Positions 1 through 8,622 of a stretch of DNA of 64,000 nucleotides are shown here, piece after piece (the stretch's first letter is position 1; each line of letters begins with the position of its first letter). The DNA is from Burkholderia pseudomultivorans (GTDB taxonomy: Bacteria > Pseudomonadota > Gammaproteobacteria > Burkholderiales > Burkholderiaceae). The stretch lies in NCBI RefSeq assembly GCF_001718415.1, contig NZ_CP013378.1:1364001-1428000 (forward strand), given 5' to 3'. Made by a program: the position numbers and the translations under genes. The notes below the pieces were generated by a model, which saw only the letters and a program-made list of their open reading frames with translations, was not told where the DNA came from and did not search any database.

Positions 1-335
1 CATCCGGTCGCGATGCGATCGATCTGACGCAGCGCGTTCTGTCCGTCACTGCCCGCGCAGATCATCACCGCATACGGACGACCGTTCACGCGATCGAGCG
101 CGGCGTAGTAGCAGCGATCGAAGAAATCCTTCATCACCCCCGACATCGCGGCGAGGTTTTCCGGCGTCGCAAACAGATAAGCGTCGGCCGTCAGCACGTG
201 GTCGGCGGTCGTCTCGTCCGCTCGCTGCAGCCTGACGTCGATGCCGGACTGCTCGCGCGCGGCGGCAGCGGCAGCCTCGGCCATCTGCCGCGTACCTCCG
301 GTCATCGTGTGATAGACGATCAGCAGCGTTTTCAT
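1..335 (-). CDS. NAD(P)H-dependent flavodoxin-like oxidoreductase (partial)
   Basis: The 3' end lies outside the window; about 112 N-terminal residues are visible. Translation from the ATG at 335 begins MKTLLIVYHTMTGGTRQMAE, the beta1-loop-alpha1 pattern (TMTGGTRQMA) with which flavodoxin-fold proteins bind the FMN phosphate. It continues with a second nucleotide-binding loop (FATPENLAAMSGVMKDFFDR) and AVMICAGSDGQNALRQ, as in FMN_red/NADPH-dependent reductases. Family members reduce quinones, azo compounds or act as flavin reductases in the cytoplasm. An in-frame ATG at 356 would add seven residues. It lies downstream of and co-oriented with the TetR gene at 482-1135, 146 bp apart, so the two may be co-transcribed. 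The exact substrate cannot be inferred. Confidence 0.85.
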   Translation of the reverse strand, partial: MKTLLIVYHTMTGGTRQMAEAAAAAAREQSGIDVRLQRADETTADHVLTADAYLFATPENLAAMSGVMKDFFDRCYYAALDRVNGRPYAVMICAGSDGQNALRQIDRIATG

Positions 336-481
336 CGGCGTTCGCTGGGGCTCCATTTCATCCGCTTCTCCACTTCAGGCGATTTTCAGGCGGGCTTCTA
401 CGGTAGCACCGCGCGAGCAGACCGGAGCGTATCGTGTCCTTTGCATGCTCCCTCTGCGTACGTCGCCGATACGCCGTGTAG

Positions 482-1135
482 TCATTCGCGTGCGGCGTCG
501 GCCGCAACGTCGGCATCGGGACATGCGTAGCATGCGAGAAACATGTCCGCGGCGGATTCTGCGACTTTCCGCTGCTCCGGCTCGCCGAGCGGCGGCTGTC
601 CCATCGTCAGTTGCGGCCAGAATGCAAACGCCTTCACCATGCCGTGCAATTGCTGGGCGGCAAAGACCGGATCGCTGATCGAAAGGCGCCCCGCCGATGC
701 CGCGGTGCGGATCCATACCGTCAAGTCTTCCTCTCGTTCGCCGAGGCGCTCGACCATCTCTCTCGCGCGCTCCGGGGAATGGATCGCGGCCCCGATTGCG
801 ACGCGCGCGAGCGCCAGAAACGCTCCGTCGTTCAACAGCTGCAGTTTGCGATTCAGCAACGCCAGCAGTTGGCCGCGCAGCGGCAGCTCGTCGCGGTACG
901 CAGTCGCCCCGCCCGTCTGGCTGGCGTCCCACAGCTTGTGGAGGATCGCGGCGAACAACGTTTCCTTGCCCAGAAAATGATTGTAGATCGTGCGCTTCGA
1001 CACGCCGGCGCGCGCGGCGATGCGGTCCATGCTGGTCGCGTCGTAACCTGCTGCCAGAAATTCCTCGATCGCGGCCTCGACAATGGCCGTGCGCTTTCGG
1101 TCAGTCAGGCGCTGAGGGGGAGTGCTCGTATCCAT
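482..1135 (-). CDS. TetR/AcrR family transcriptional regulator
   Basis: 217 residues. The N-terminal TetR helix-turn-helix is clear at about residues 15-60 (AAIEEFLAAGYDATSMDRIA, then AGVSKRTIYNHFLGKETLF). The C-terminal ligand-binding half resembles the AefR-type TetR C-terminal domain. It is transcribed divergently from the metallo-hydrolase gene at 1219, and the 83-bp gap contains nested inverted repeats that are the probable operator. It probably represses itself and the hydrolase, and possibly the flavodoxin-like oxidoreductase downstream on its own strand. The effector is unknown. The family assignment is secure; the regulatory targets are inferred from layout. Confidence 0.9.
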   Translation of the reverse strand: MDTSTPPQRLTDRKRTAIVEAAIEEFLAAGYDATSMDRIAARAGVSKRTIYNHFLGKETLFAAILHKLWDASQTGGATAYRDELPLRGQLLALLNRKLQLLNDGAFLALARVAIGAAIHSPERAREMVERLGEREEDLTVWIRTAASAGRLSISDPVFAAQQLHGMVKAFAFWPQLTMGQPPLGEPEQRKVAESAADMFLACYACPDADVAADAARE

Positions 1136-1145
1136 CTCAAAATTT

Positions 1146-1195
1146 TACACCGGTTAGTTTACTTTCCATGGAAATAAACTACACTGATCGGTGTA
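1146..1195. promoter_or_regulatory. Nested inverted repeats, probable TetR operator
   Basis: The gap between the divergent TetR and hydrolase genes holds TACACCG (1146-1152) mirrored by CGGTGTA (1189-1195). Inside it is a second mirror, AGTTTA (1156-1161) and TAAACT (1175-1180), around the perfect 12-bp palindrome TTTCCATGGAAA (1163-1174). Symmetric dyads in the gap of a divergent tetR pair are the usual repressor binding site. Binding is inferred, not shown. Confidence 0.6.
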
Positions 1196-1218
1196 CTTTT
1201 ATTTCCGGACAAACCGAC

Positions 1219-2346
1219 ATGGCATCGCCTCTGGTTTTCATTCACCGTGTTCTGGGCCTGACGGCTGCCAGGCGCGGCCGCACGCAGCACGCCGACGGTT
1301 CGCCGCAGCATGACGGCGAGCGCTTCAGCAATGTCGCGCCGCGCCCTGTCGAAGGTCTCGGCAAGATGCTGGGCATCGCGTGGAACATGCTTCTCAACAA
1401 ACCGCGCGACACGGTGCCCGCCGGTGTACTGCCGGTCGATGCGCTGACGCGAGAGCAACTCGATGCTGCACCCGACCGCAGCCTGTACCGGCTCGGGCAT
1501 TCGACGCTGCTGCTGAAGTTGCGCGGCGAGTTCTGGCTGACCGATCCGGTTTTCGCCGAGCGTGCGTCGCCCTTTCGGCATTTCGGTCCGAAGCGATTCC
1601 ATCCGCCGCCGATTGCGCTCGACGATCTGCCGCCGCTGCGCGGCGTGATCCTGTCGCACGATCACTACGACCATCTGGACCGCGACACCGTGCTCGCGCT
1701 CGCCGCCACGACCGGTGTGTTTGTCACGACGCTGGGCGTTGGCGACCGCCTGATCGAATGGGGCATCGATGCGCAGAAGGTGCGCCAGCTCGACTGGTGG
1801 CAAAGCATCGATGTGGACGGGCTGACGCTGACGGCAACACCGGCGCAGCATTTCTCCGGACGAAGCCTGTTCGACGGCAACAGTACGCTGTGGGCGTCGT
1901 GGGTCATCGTCGACGACGACCTGCGCATGTTCTTCAGCGGCGACACCGGCTACTTCGACGGCTTCAAGAAGATCGGTGAGCAATTCGGTCCGTTCGACGT
2001 GACGTTCATCGAAACGGGCGCCTACGATGCGCAGTGGCCGTACGTGCACATGCAGCCGGAAGAAACCGTGCAGGCCCATATCGATTTGCGCGGGCGCCGG
2101 TTGATGCCGATTCACAACGGCACGTTCGATCTGGCGATGCATCGCTGGCAGGAGCCGTTCGAACGCGTAACGGCGCTGGCGCTGATGCGCGGCGTCGCGC
2201 TGTCGACGCCGCGTATGGGTGAACGCCTCGATCTGAACCAGCCGTATCGCGGAGAGCCGTGGTGGCGCACCGCCGAGGCGCCCGCGAAAGCGCCGACGAC
2301 GAAATCGCGCCGGTGGCAGCTGTGCGCGTCGCAGACGACGAAGTAG
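1219..2346 (+). CDS. Metallo-beta-lactamase-fold hydrolase (UlaG/NAPE-PLD-like)
   Basis: 375 residues. It has the HxHxDH metal motif (LSHDHYDHLD, about residues 145-154), a later metal His in TPAQHFSGR, the bridging Asp in FFSGDTGYF and a final His in PIHNGTFDLAMH. This is the metal set of the MBL-fold subfamily that includes UlaG lactonases and N-acyl-phosphatidylethanolamine phospholipase D. The RLGHSTLLLKLRGEFWLTDP segment is typical of that subfamily. I chose the ATG at 1219; an ATG at 1168 would lie inside the operator palindrome. It is divergent from the TetR gene, so probably induced by the TetR ligand. The substrate is unknown; a lipid or lactone is plausible. Confidence 0.85.
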   Translation: MASPLVFIHRVLGLTAARRGRTQHADGSPQHDGERFSNVAPRPVEGLGKMLGIAWNMLLNKPRDTVPAGVLPVDALTREQLDAAPDRSLYRLGHSTLLLKLRGEFWLTDPVFAERASPFRHFGPKRFHPPPIALDDLPPLRGVILSHDHYDHLDRDTVLALAATTGVFVTTLGVGDRLIEWGIDAQKVRQLDWWQSIDVDGLTLTATPAQHFSGRSLFDGNSTLWASWVIVDDDLRMFFSGDTGYFDGFKKIGEQFGPFDVTFIETGAYDAQWPYVHMQPEETVQAHIDLRGRRLMPIHNGTFDLAMHRWQEPFERVTALALMRGVALSTPRMGERLDLNQPYRGEPWWRTAEAPAKAPTTKSRRWQLCASQTTK

Positions 2347-3002
2347 GTCGCCGTGTAAGTTGTTTTATCCCGGGAGAGCGTGTCGCGACGGCTGCTTTCC
2401 CGGTCAAGTTCGATGGCGGCGGTGCGTGTAGTGATTGCTGGGCTGTCTGCCGGTCCGGTAAGGCCGGGGGCAGCATTGAATCGATCGCTGACATCGCTGG
2501 ACGACGCCCTTCCGGCGCTTGCTCTACATATTGAGCGGGAAATCTACTATCGCCCGTCGACGAGAAGTCAGGGGGCGCGCTCGCGATAGATCGCGGCCGG
2601 CGGCAGCCAGGGCAGTCGCGTGTCGGCCGATCTACGATTGCGAGCACACTGCGACGAATCGCTAAGAGTCGACGATCTCGCCGCACAAGCTCGGACAAGC
2701 GGCTCAGCCTTCCATCATCGTTTCCCGCGCTTCACCAGTACGAACTCCGTGCTTTGGCGAAGCGGCGTCCCAAACAGCCCGCCACCGGATCGAAGCGGCG
2801 ATCGATTCGATATGCGAGCGAGAGAAGCAAACGCCTCAAGCGTCAACGTGATCGCGAACGGCCGCTCAACGGATGCGCCACCAGCGGCGCTCGCAACTCT
2901 TTGCCCCACCGCTCCATTTCGGCAGTTCATGAATTCTCGGCATCGAATCAAACGACCGACTCGTGCGCCGTAAGATTGGATATGACCCTGCACTCAACGC
3001 GC

Positions 3003-3018
3003 GTTGTCACGTGACAAC
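3003..3018. promoter_or_regulatory. parS: parS site 1 (perfect palindrome)
   Basis: GTTGTCACGTGACAAC, a perfect 16-bp palindrome. As I recall, this is the replicon-specific centromere type of B. cenocepacia chromosome 3. It is recurrent here and next to parAB, so it is the expected ParB binding and loading site. Confidence 0.9.
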
Positions 3019-3705
3019 CGCCCGGGCCAATGAATAGTTCTCTTTAGAATGCGATGTCATGCGAGCTGTCCGGAATTGGGAAGCAGCACGAATCGTATCA
3101 TTTATCACGAAACACGTATCAAACAGAACGAAATCTCATCTCGACAGCTGCGTTCCGCAGAGCGTCGCACCGAAACATCTTTCGCCCCTATTTTCGCGGT
3201 TTCGAGGCCGATTTTGCGTGAAACAACATCAAGAATAGCGCGTAAACCATTGTCCCATAAGGATCTCCGGCGACCCCTCATTTTTGGACGATGTTTCACG
3301 CGCAGCGCGGCGCCTGTCGCCAATGACGGGTGTTGGCGTGTATTTCGCGTCAACCATAGCCTTTCCCGGGCAATGAAACCACCTCCATTGGAACGCAGCG
3401 ATCCGCCGTCCGTTGCAATATTCGCTCAACCCTCCCCTACCCCGCGTAGAGCGAGGCATTGCCGGCGCCAAATAATGGGGACACATCATCGAGGCCTAAC
3501 ACTCCGAGGCGTCAAAGACCAAATATCCGAACGTCTCTGGGCCGGCCTGCAATCGGCCGCGCCGTCTGGACGAGGATGATACGGCCGATCCGCGCGTTGC
3601 CGACTATTCTCGACGAGCCTGTTACCTCCTGGAAGCCTCCACATGCAACGCTGGTCAGTACCAGTACGCGCACTCGTAACTGACAGGGGCCCAAGACCCA
3701 AACGC

Positions 3706-3721
3706 GTTGTCACGTGACAAC
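3706..3721. promoter_or_regulatory. parS: parS site 2 (perfect palindrome)
   Basis: A second perfect copy of GTTGTCACGTGACAAC, 703 bp after the first and about 600 bp before parA. Confidence 0.9.
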
Positions 3722-3844
3722 TCATGGGAGAGAGCGCCTTGTAAGACAGTTTTGAATCAAGTTAAAACCTAACCGCTTGTCGGCCGATGACTGGGCTACC
3801 GTAAAAGAAAGCACGGACTTGTCTCCGGTGTGGATTCTGTAGGC

Positions 3845-3860
3845 GTTGTCACGTAACAAC
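3845..3860. promoter_or_regulatory. parS: parS site 3 (one mismatch)
   Basis: GTTGTCACGTAACAAC, one base off the palindrome in the right half (GTGA to GTAA). Confidence 0.8.
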
Positions 3861-3996
3861 TCGGGCCGATGACGGGTTCTTATGCCCTCAGCGAGCACAT
3901 TTAGTCGAAAAGACGACATCGCCCCTCGCCGAATCCTCGCCGATCGTGACGACCAAGTCAGGGAAACCTTCATGTCAGGCGATATCGAGCCGTCGG

Positions 3997-4012
3997 CTTG
4001 TCACGTGACAAC
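3997..4012. promoter_or_regulatory. parS: parS site 4 (one mismatch)
   Basis: CTTGTCACGTGACAAC: the central 14 bp are intact and only the outermost left base differs from the perfect site. Confidence 0.8.
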
Positions 4013-4204
4013 TACATCCTCGTGCAAGGCTAGCTAGCAGAGTGACATTGGGCGTCCGCGAAACTCGGACGCCTGATCGACGAAACGCTGAGCGCCGTTC
4101 TTTTCAACCGGATTTTTCGTCTTCGTGACCGTCTTCGGGAAACGTATTTTGATTTCTCTTCTTCCCTGCACAGACGCAAAACAGTCAGCTACCCGTCCGG
4201 CCGA

Positions 4205-4220
4205 CTTGTCACGTAACAAC
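4205..4220. promoter_or_regulatory. parS: parS site 5 (two mismatches)
   Basis: CTTGTCACGTAACAAC combines the changes of sites 3 and 4. It ends 38 bp before the -35 element of the predicted parA promoter, so ParB bound here could also influence parAB transcription. Confidence 0.7.
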
Positions 4221-4258
4221 CACCCGAGCGATTCTTTTAGTGATTCAACTCTTTTTTC

Positions 4259-4287
4259 TGGACATTCCGATAACAACTGCATATATT
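4259..4287 (+). promoter_or_regulatory. Predicted sigma70 promoter of parAB
   Basis: TGGACA (4259-4264), a 17-bp spacer and TATATT (4282-4287) form a good -35/-10 pair about 25 bp before the parA start codon. A strong ribosome binding site (GGAGG at 4302-4306) follows. Confidence 0.6.
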
Positions 4288-4312
4288 ACGCAAAACTCCG
4301 TGGAGGAATTTA

Positions 4313-5008
4313 ATGGCTTTCAAGATCGCCGTTAGTAATCAAAAAGGTGGTACTGGAAAGACAACCATCTCCGTCAACATCGCCGCTGCCTTCGAAGCCG
4401 GCGGCAACAAGGTCGCATTGATCGATGCCGACCCCCAGGGCACTTCCGTCAGATGGGTCACCAGCGGCGAGAACACACTGCCGATGACCGTCCTTTCGTT
4501 GGCGCCTGCCGGGCGCGGTATCGGCGGCGAGATCAAAAAGCAGGACGCAAACTTCGACGTCATCGTGGTCGACTGCCCGGGCAACCTCGAAGACCCGCGT
4601 ATCGCTTCCGTGCTCGAAGTCGCGGATTTCTGCCTCGTGCCGCTGTCGCCATCGCCGGCCGACCTGTACAGCACCGTCGCCATGATTCGCATGATCGAAT
4701 CGATGCGAGCCGTTCGTAACCCAAATCTTTCTTCCGCCTTGATGCTCAATAGCGTCAATGGAAAAACTAAAATGCGTGAAGAAATTTTAAAAATTCTAAT
4801 GGCAGAAGAAATAGGGGAGCATCTGCTCGACAGCCAGATCGCGCAGCGCGAGGTCTATCGTCAGACGTTCGCGCTCGGCACCACGATCCATCACCACAAT
4901 CGATATCTGAAGGGCCTGAAGGAGGCCCGCGCGGAAATCGAAAAGCTGGTCACGGAAATGGCCCAATACATCGCGTCGACGCGCGCTACCGGAACCGCAC
5001 ATGGCTAA
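4313..5008 (+). CDS. parA: ParA chromosome/plasmid partition ATPase
   Basis: 231 residues. The deviant Walker A motif KGGTGKTT is at residues 11-18 with the signature lysine K11. Walker A' (ALIDADPQ, with D38 and D40) and a Walker B region (FDVIVVDCPG, about residues 81-90) follow. ParA dimers form ATP-dependent gradients on the nucleoid that move ParB-parS complexes. There is no N-terminal DNA-binding extension, so it is the short ParA class. The start is fixed by GGAGG at 4302-4306. It overlaps parB by 8 bp, indicating translational coupling. A patch near 4765-4820 is strikingly AT-rich and uses A/T-ending codons unlike its surroundings, yet the frame is intact. Confidence 0.97.
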   Translation: MAFKIAVSNQKGGTGKTTISVNIAAAFEAGGNKVALIDADPQGTSVRWVTSGENTLPMTVLSLAPAGRGIGGEIKKQDANFDVIVVDCPGNLEDPRIASVLEVADFCLVPLSPSPADLYSTVAMIRMIESMRAVRNPNLSSALMLNSVNGKTKMREEILKILMAEEIGEHLLDSQIAQREVYRQTFALGTTIHHHNRYLKGLKEARAEIEKLVTEMAQYIASTRATGTAHG

Positions 5009-6029
5009 GGACACGTCCAAGGAAAAGAAACCGACCGGCAACCTGCATCTCGCGGCCGGCCTGCTGCGCGGGCTCGCGCAGGAAAACGCAGCGCTGGAAA
5101 CGCGACTGCCCGAGCCGCTGACCGCACCGCCCGCAGCCGCTGAGCCGTCGCCCGTCGCCGCGCCTGCCGCTGCCACGCCCGCCGACGCGCTGGATCTCGG
5201 TGCGCCGCAAAAGGTGGCGGTCAAGGACTGCATCCCGAACCCGTTCAACCCTCGCGTCTTCTATTCGGAATCGAGCCTGCACGAACTCGCCTTGACGCTG
5301 AAACGGGAAGGGCAGATCGAGCCGATCAAGGTCACGCGGCTGCCGGAGTTCCCCGGCAAGCTCGTCGTGATCGACGGGCAGCGTCGCTTGCGTGCGACCA
5401 GCATCAACGGCGACGAGACGATCAATGCAACGTTCCGCACCGATCACACGCCGGAGCAGCTCTATACGATCGCCTATCGGGCCAACCACGACCACGAGCG
5501 CCAGACGATCTTCGACGACGCCGTGGCATGGAAGCGTCTGCTCGACGAAAAGGTCTTCCCTGACCAGAACACGCTGGCGGAAAAAATCGGCAAGGACAAG
5601 GCATCGATTAGCAAGACGCTGTCGCTCAATGCGCTGCCCAACACGCTGCTCGAGCGGATGGCCGCCGCGAACGACGTGGTCGGTCTGCAAGCCGCATATT
5701 TCCTGAAGCTGATTTTCGAGCGCCTGGGCGAACCGACGGCCGACCGGCTGCTCACCGCCGTGATCGACCGGAAGAAGTCGGTCCGCGATCTCGAAAACTT
5801 CCTGCGCGCGCAGAGCGACGGCAGCAAGAAGGCGGGCCGCACGCGCTACAGCGTTCGTCATGACTTCGCGCTCGAATCGCGCGCGATCGGTCAGTTGAAG
5901 ACCTATCCGGACGGGCGTCTCGACCTGCAACTCAAGGGCGTCGACGCCGCCCAGCAGGAAGCGCTCGCCGACAAACTCAAGACCGTCATCGATGCATACG
6001 TCGCCGAGCTGGCGACCGCGCAAAAGTAA
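5001..6029 (+). CDS. parB: ParB centromere-binding partition protein
   Basis: 342 residues. A flexible Ala/Pro-rich N-terminus (about 1-70) is followed by the ParB/Srx nuclease-like domain: PNPFNPRVFYSESSLHELA, then the nucleotide-binding box VIDGQRRLRA (the family usually has GERR or GQRR). A helix-turn-helix follows (NTLAEKIGKDKASISKTLSL). ParB family proteins bind CTP, load at parS and slide as clamps, and recruit ParA. The gene overlaps the end of parA and is convergent with repA. Its cognate sites are almost certainly the five palindromes upstream of parA. Confidence 0.97.
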   Translation: MAKDTSKEKKPTGNLHLAAGLLRGLAQENAALETRLPEPLTAPPAAAEPSPVAAPAAATPADALDLGAPQKVAVKDCIPNPFNPRVFYSESSLHELALTLKREGQIEPIKVTRLPEFPGKLVVIDGQRRLRATSINGDETINATFRTDHTPEQLYTIAYRANHDHERQTIFDDAVAWKRLLDEKVFPDQNTLAEKIGKDKASISKTLSLNALPNTLLERMAAANDVVGLQAAYFLKLIFERLGEPTADRLLTAVIDRKKSVRDLENFLRAQSDGSKKAGRTRYSVRHDFALESRAIGQLKTYPDGRLDLQLKGVDAAQQEALADKLKTVIDAYVAELATAQK

Positions 6030-6044
6030 GGGCCCCAAAGCAGA

Positions 6045-6116
6045 AGACCTCGCATCCGCATGGCGCCGTGAAGCCGGACCGGTCCGGCACACGACTTCCC
6101 GTCGGCTGCGAGGTCT
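6045..6116. terminator. Nested hairpin between convergent parB and repA
   Basis: AGACCTCGCA (6045-6054) pairs with TGCGAGGTCT (6107-6116), enclosing the perfect 16-bp palindrome GCCGGACCGGTCCGGC (6073-6088). The structure fills nearly all of the 90-bp gap. It could end transcription in both directions, though no U-tract follows. Confidence 0.55.
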
Positions 6117-6119
6117 CGT

Positions 6120-7439
6120 TCAGTTGCCCGCGAGGCTGCTCTTGAGCAGGAATTCCAGCAGGTCGTCCGACGTCGGCTCGCCCCACGTGTCCAGCGCCAG
6201 CCACCGGAAGAAGCTGGTCTGCGCGAGCTTGCTCGCCTTCTTCTTCGGCGACAGCGTCAGGTCCTTCGACCCTGCCACGGTCTCGTTGTAGCGCTCGATC
6301 AGCTTGGTCTGATCGTCGATCTCGAGCTCACGGAAATACGCGCCGGCTTCCTCGACCTTCGCAGCGAGATACCTGTCGCGAATCTGTTCCTGCTTGCTCT
6401 GCGCCGATTCCTTCGCCGCCGGCGCGGCCGTCTCCGTGGCCTGCCCGTCGGACAGCGTGTAGCCGTGCGTCAGCGCCTTGCGGAAATACGCGGCCACGTT
6501 GTCGACGGGTGCCGCATTCTTCTTCGTAGTCCGATTGAGCGTATAGGCGATCGCCGCCTTGATGCGCTGCACGCCGTATTGCGTGATCAGCCGGCGCGCT
6601 TCCGAGCGCGGAATGCCGAATTTCGCGACCTCTTCGACCAGCGCTTCGTTCTTGACATCGCCTTCCTCGACCGTATCGGCGCTCGGCTTGCGCATGACCT
6701 TGAACTGAACGGCCTCCACGCTGCGGCCGGACTTGTGTTCGATCAGCTCGAGCGTGTGGTCCGATACTTCGTTCACCTCCTGAATGCACGGCACCAGGAC
6801 CTTGCTCTTGAACAGCTTGTACTCCTTGTACGACTGCGACGCCTTATCCTGCCCAAGAATGAGATCGCGGAATTTCGGCAGCGGGATCTTCGCGGTGATG
6901 CCGATCCCTTCGTAGCGCACCGTGTTTTCCCACAGCGCAAGCGAGTGCGAGCGCCGGAACTCGCGCGCGATCCGCATATCGATCAGCGCATAGATCTCGG
7001 GGTTCAGCAGTTCGCTGCGAATCTGATCGGAAAAGCTGTATTTCAATACGGACTGCTCGAGCTCCGCCCCGGCAAGCAGGCCCGATGCCTTCCAGACGGT
7101 CGAGCGGTCGGCGGCGAGGTAGTCCCAGTTGACGACGGTACTGATCAGCGAGTTGACCGTGTCCTTCACGTACTTCGTGTTGTTGCTGTTCAGCCCGCTC
7201 TCGTGCGACAGCGCGGCGATCGAGATCGAGAAACTCGTGCGGCCGGGCTCGAAGGCCTCCTGCCGGAGCGCGTTCTTGATCAAGGAGCTGAACATCTTGC
7301 GCTGCTGCAGACCGATCTTTCCCGACTTCGGGGCGATATGAATCGCCTGGACCGCCTTGCGCAGCAGATCGGGAGGCTCGGGTGTCTGAAACAGCGAAAC
7401 CTGCTTGTCGGAGCCTTTGCTTGCTGGCTTGCGCGGCAT
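6120..7439 (-). CDS. repA: Replication initiator protein, Rep_3 family
   Basis: 439 residues. The N-terminal two-thirds shows the tandem winged-helix layout of Rep_3/RepE-type initiators: IAPKSGKIGLQQRKMFSSLI, then the FSISIAALSHESGLNSNNTK region, then a second winged helix containing SHSLALWENTVRYEGIGITA and IPLPKFRDLILG. The C-terminal part (about residues 275-439) is a charged helical extension. The protein binds the adjacent iterons as a monomer to open the origin and, as in relatives, probably represses its own promoter as a dimer. It is transcribed away from the iteron array and towards parB. The ATG at 7439 has only a weak ribosome binding site. Confidence 0.93.
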   Translation of the reverse strand: MPRKPASKGSDKQVSLFQTPEPPDLLRKAVQAIHIAPKSGKIGLQQRKMFSSLIKNALRQEAFEPGRTSFSISIAALSHESGLNSNNTKYVKDTVNSLISTVVNWDYLAADRSTVWKASGLLAGAELEQSVLKYSFSDQIRSELLNPEIYALIDMRIAREFRRSHSLALWENTVRYEGIGITAKIPLPKFRDLILGQDKASQSYKEYKLFKSKVLVPCIQEVNEVSDHTLELIEHKSGRSVEAVQFKVMRKPSADTVEEGDVKNEALVEEVAKFGIPRSEARRLITQYGVQRIKAAIAYTLNRTTKKNAAPVDNVAAYFRKALTHGYTLSDGQATETAAPAAKESAQSKQEQIRDRYLAAKVEEAGAYFRELEIDDQTKLIERYNETVAGSKDLTLSPKKKASKLAQTSFFRWLALDTWGEPTSDDLLEFLLKSSLAGN

Positions 7440-7453
7440 CGTGGTGTCCGGAT

Positions 7454-7560
7454 AAGGTGACCGTATTGAAGGCGGACTTTATACCTTTTCGTGGCGGGGA
7501 GCAACGCCCTTGTTCTCGCATCACTTGCACATTCACCGCTAAGTTGCCGACACGAAAGGA
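7454..7560. promoter_or_regulatory. repA promoter region with iteron-like operator
   Basis: Just upstream of repA lies AAGGTGACCGTATTGAAGG (from 7455), a degenerate reverse iteron. ACCTTTTCGTG (7483-7493) is mirrored by CACGAAAGGA (7551-7560). On the minus strand a TATAAA -10 candidate covers 7477-7482. In Rep_3 replicons, inverted repeats related to the iterons serve for initiator autorepression, which I infer here. Confidence 0.45.
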
Positions 7561-8181
7561 AAAATTTTTATAAGCTTGCCAGTTCGAGGCCCCATAACCG
7601 TATACCTTTGCGCCGAAAAGCCTCCCAGAAATTGCTACCTTTCAGCGCGAACAGCGAATCCCGGCACGGGACTTGCCCTTCAAAAGGTACCCGTTCATGG
7701 GAATCCATAGACTGAAACCAGCATCCCGAACCCGGTCTGTGCTGCCATGCAGCACACCCGCTTTTCCCCCATAACCGGCTACCTTTTAGACTCCCCATGA
7801 AAGGGTACCTTTCGACGGGGACCGTTATTCGAAACTCCCGCGCATTTCCGAGCCGATCAGACAAATGACTCCCATAAAAGGTAACCTTTCTGCGCTCCCA
7901 CAAAAGGCTACCTACGCGATACACCGATCCTGTTCATGGGAAGCCGCGCCGGGATCCCTGCCAAACCGCAACCGAAGCACGCGGGCCGGGGCCCATAAAC
8001 GGCTACCTTTGATCCGCACCATAAACGGCTACCCAAAGACACTCGACCCGAAACGCTGTGCACCCAGATATTCCCGGATCCGCGAAAAAAGCGCCCATAA
8101 ACGGCTACCTATGGGGAATCCCATGGACGGCTACCCACGGCATTTTTGGCCCGAAATCCCATAAACGGGTACGCTCGTCCC

Positions 8182-8190
8182 ATATCCACA
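8182..8190 (+). promoter_or_regulatory. Candidate DnaA box
   Basis: ATATCCACA matches the DnaA box TTATCCACA at eight of nine positions and falls in the gap between two iterons. A weaker one follows about 35 bp later (AAATCCACA). A single match could be chance. Confidence 0.35.
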
Positions 8191-8304
8191 ACCCCGATTC
8201 CCCACAGCCTGCTACCCAAGTCCCCAAATCCACAGACCTGAACCCCCAGCCCTGTCTACCTGTGCTCCCATAAATGGGTACCGATCATCGCGCAAACCCT
8301 TGAT

Positions 8305-8372
8305 GGATAAGGCTTTGAGCCTGCTAAAAGTAGTTAAAGAAGTAAACGTTGCTTACTAAAGTTGTAAACACA
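8305..8372. other. AT-rich stretch, candidate DNA-unwinding element
   Basis: Within the GC-rich origin region this stretch is rich in A and T, with GTAAAC occurring twice and many TAAA/TTAA steps. It is bounded by iterons at 8267 and 8398. Iteron origins normally contain such an easily melted segment, so it is the best candidate for initial opening. Confidence 0.45.
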
Positions 8373-8622
8373 CGTGTCCGATAGCAGAAAGACAACCCCC
8401 ATAAACCACTACCAAAGCGAGCCGACTGCCACTGCGAGCGTGGAAGGAGCCTTATCAAGGTCACCGTTTATGGGCGAATCCCCACCGTTCGGGAGGCCAT
8501 CTAGGCCAGACAAGGCTTCCAGGTGAGGGTGAGTACATACTCACATCCCTCGAAAAGTAGAAACCTATGGGAGAGAACCACCGGTTTCGGCGTATAGGTT
8601 CCTGTCTATGGGATCGAAATCG

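Larger units (their letters stand above)
2347..4258. other. Gene-free centromere region upstream of parA
   Basis: About 1.9 kb without a convincing gene: open frames here lack ribosome binding sites and recognisable domains. It is less GC-rich than the flanking genes. It holds the five parS-like palindromes listed separately, the first 1.3 kb and the last about 100 bp before parA. I read this stretch as the partition centromere of the replicon. Confidence 0.7.
7591..8612. repeat. oriV: Iteron array of the replication origin
   Basis: About 18 copies of a 19-bp repeat, consensus CCCATAAACGGCTACCTTT. Forward copies begin at 7591, 7624, 7768, 7794, 7871, 7897, 7992, 8018, 8094, 8120, 8158, 8201, 8267 and 8398. 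Reverse copies cover 7683-7701, 8456-8474, 8553-8571 and 8594-8612. The last two and 8398 are degenerate. Four forward pairs (7768/7794, 7871/7897, 7992/8018, 8094/8120) are spaced exactly 26 bp. Such repeats next to a Rep_3 gene are initiator binding sites. No gene is present in this kilobase. Confidence 0.9.

Noticed and set aside
2259..3579. Several open frames of 70-180 residues after the MBL-fold gene
   Set aside because: They lack ribosome binding sites and domains, and overlap the parS region; they look like chance frames.
7591..8612. Repeats as a CRISPR array
   Set aside because: Repeats are 19 bp, variable, occur in both orientations and have no spacers of constant length; no cas genes are nearby. 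They fit iterons.
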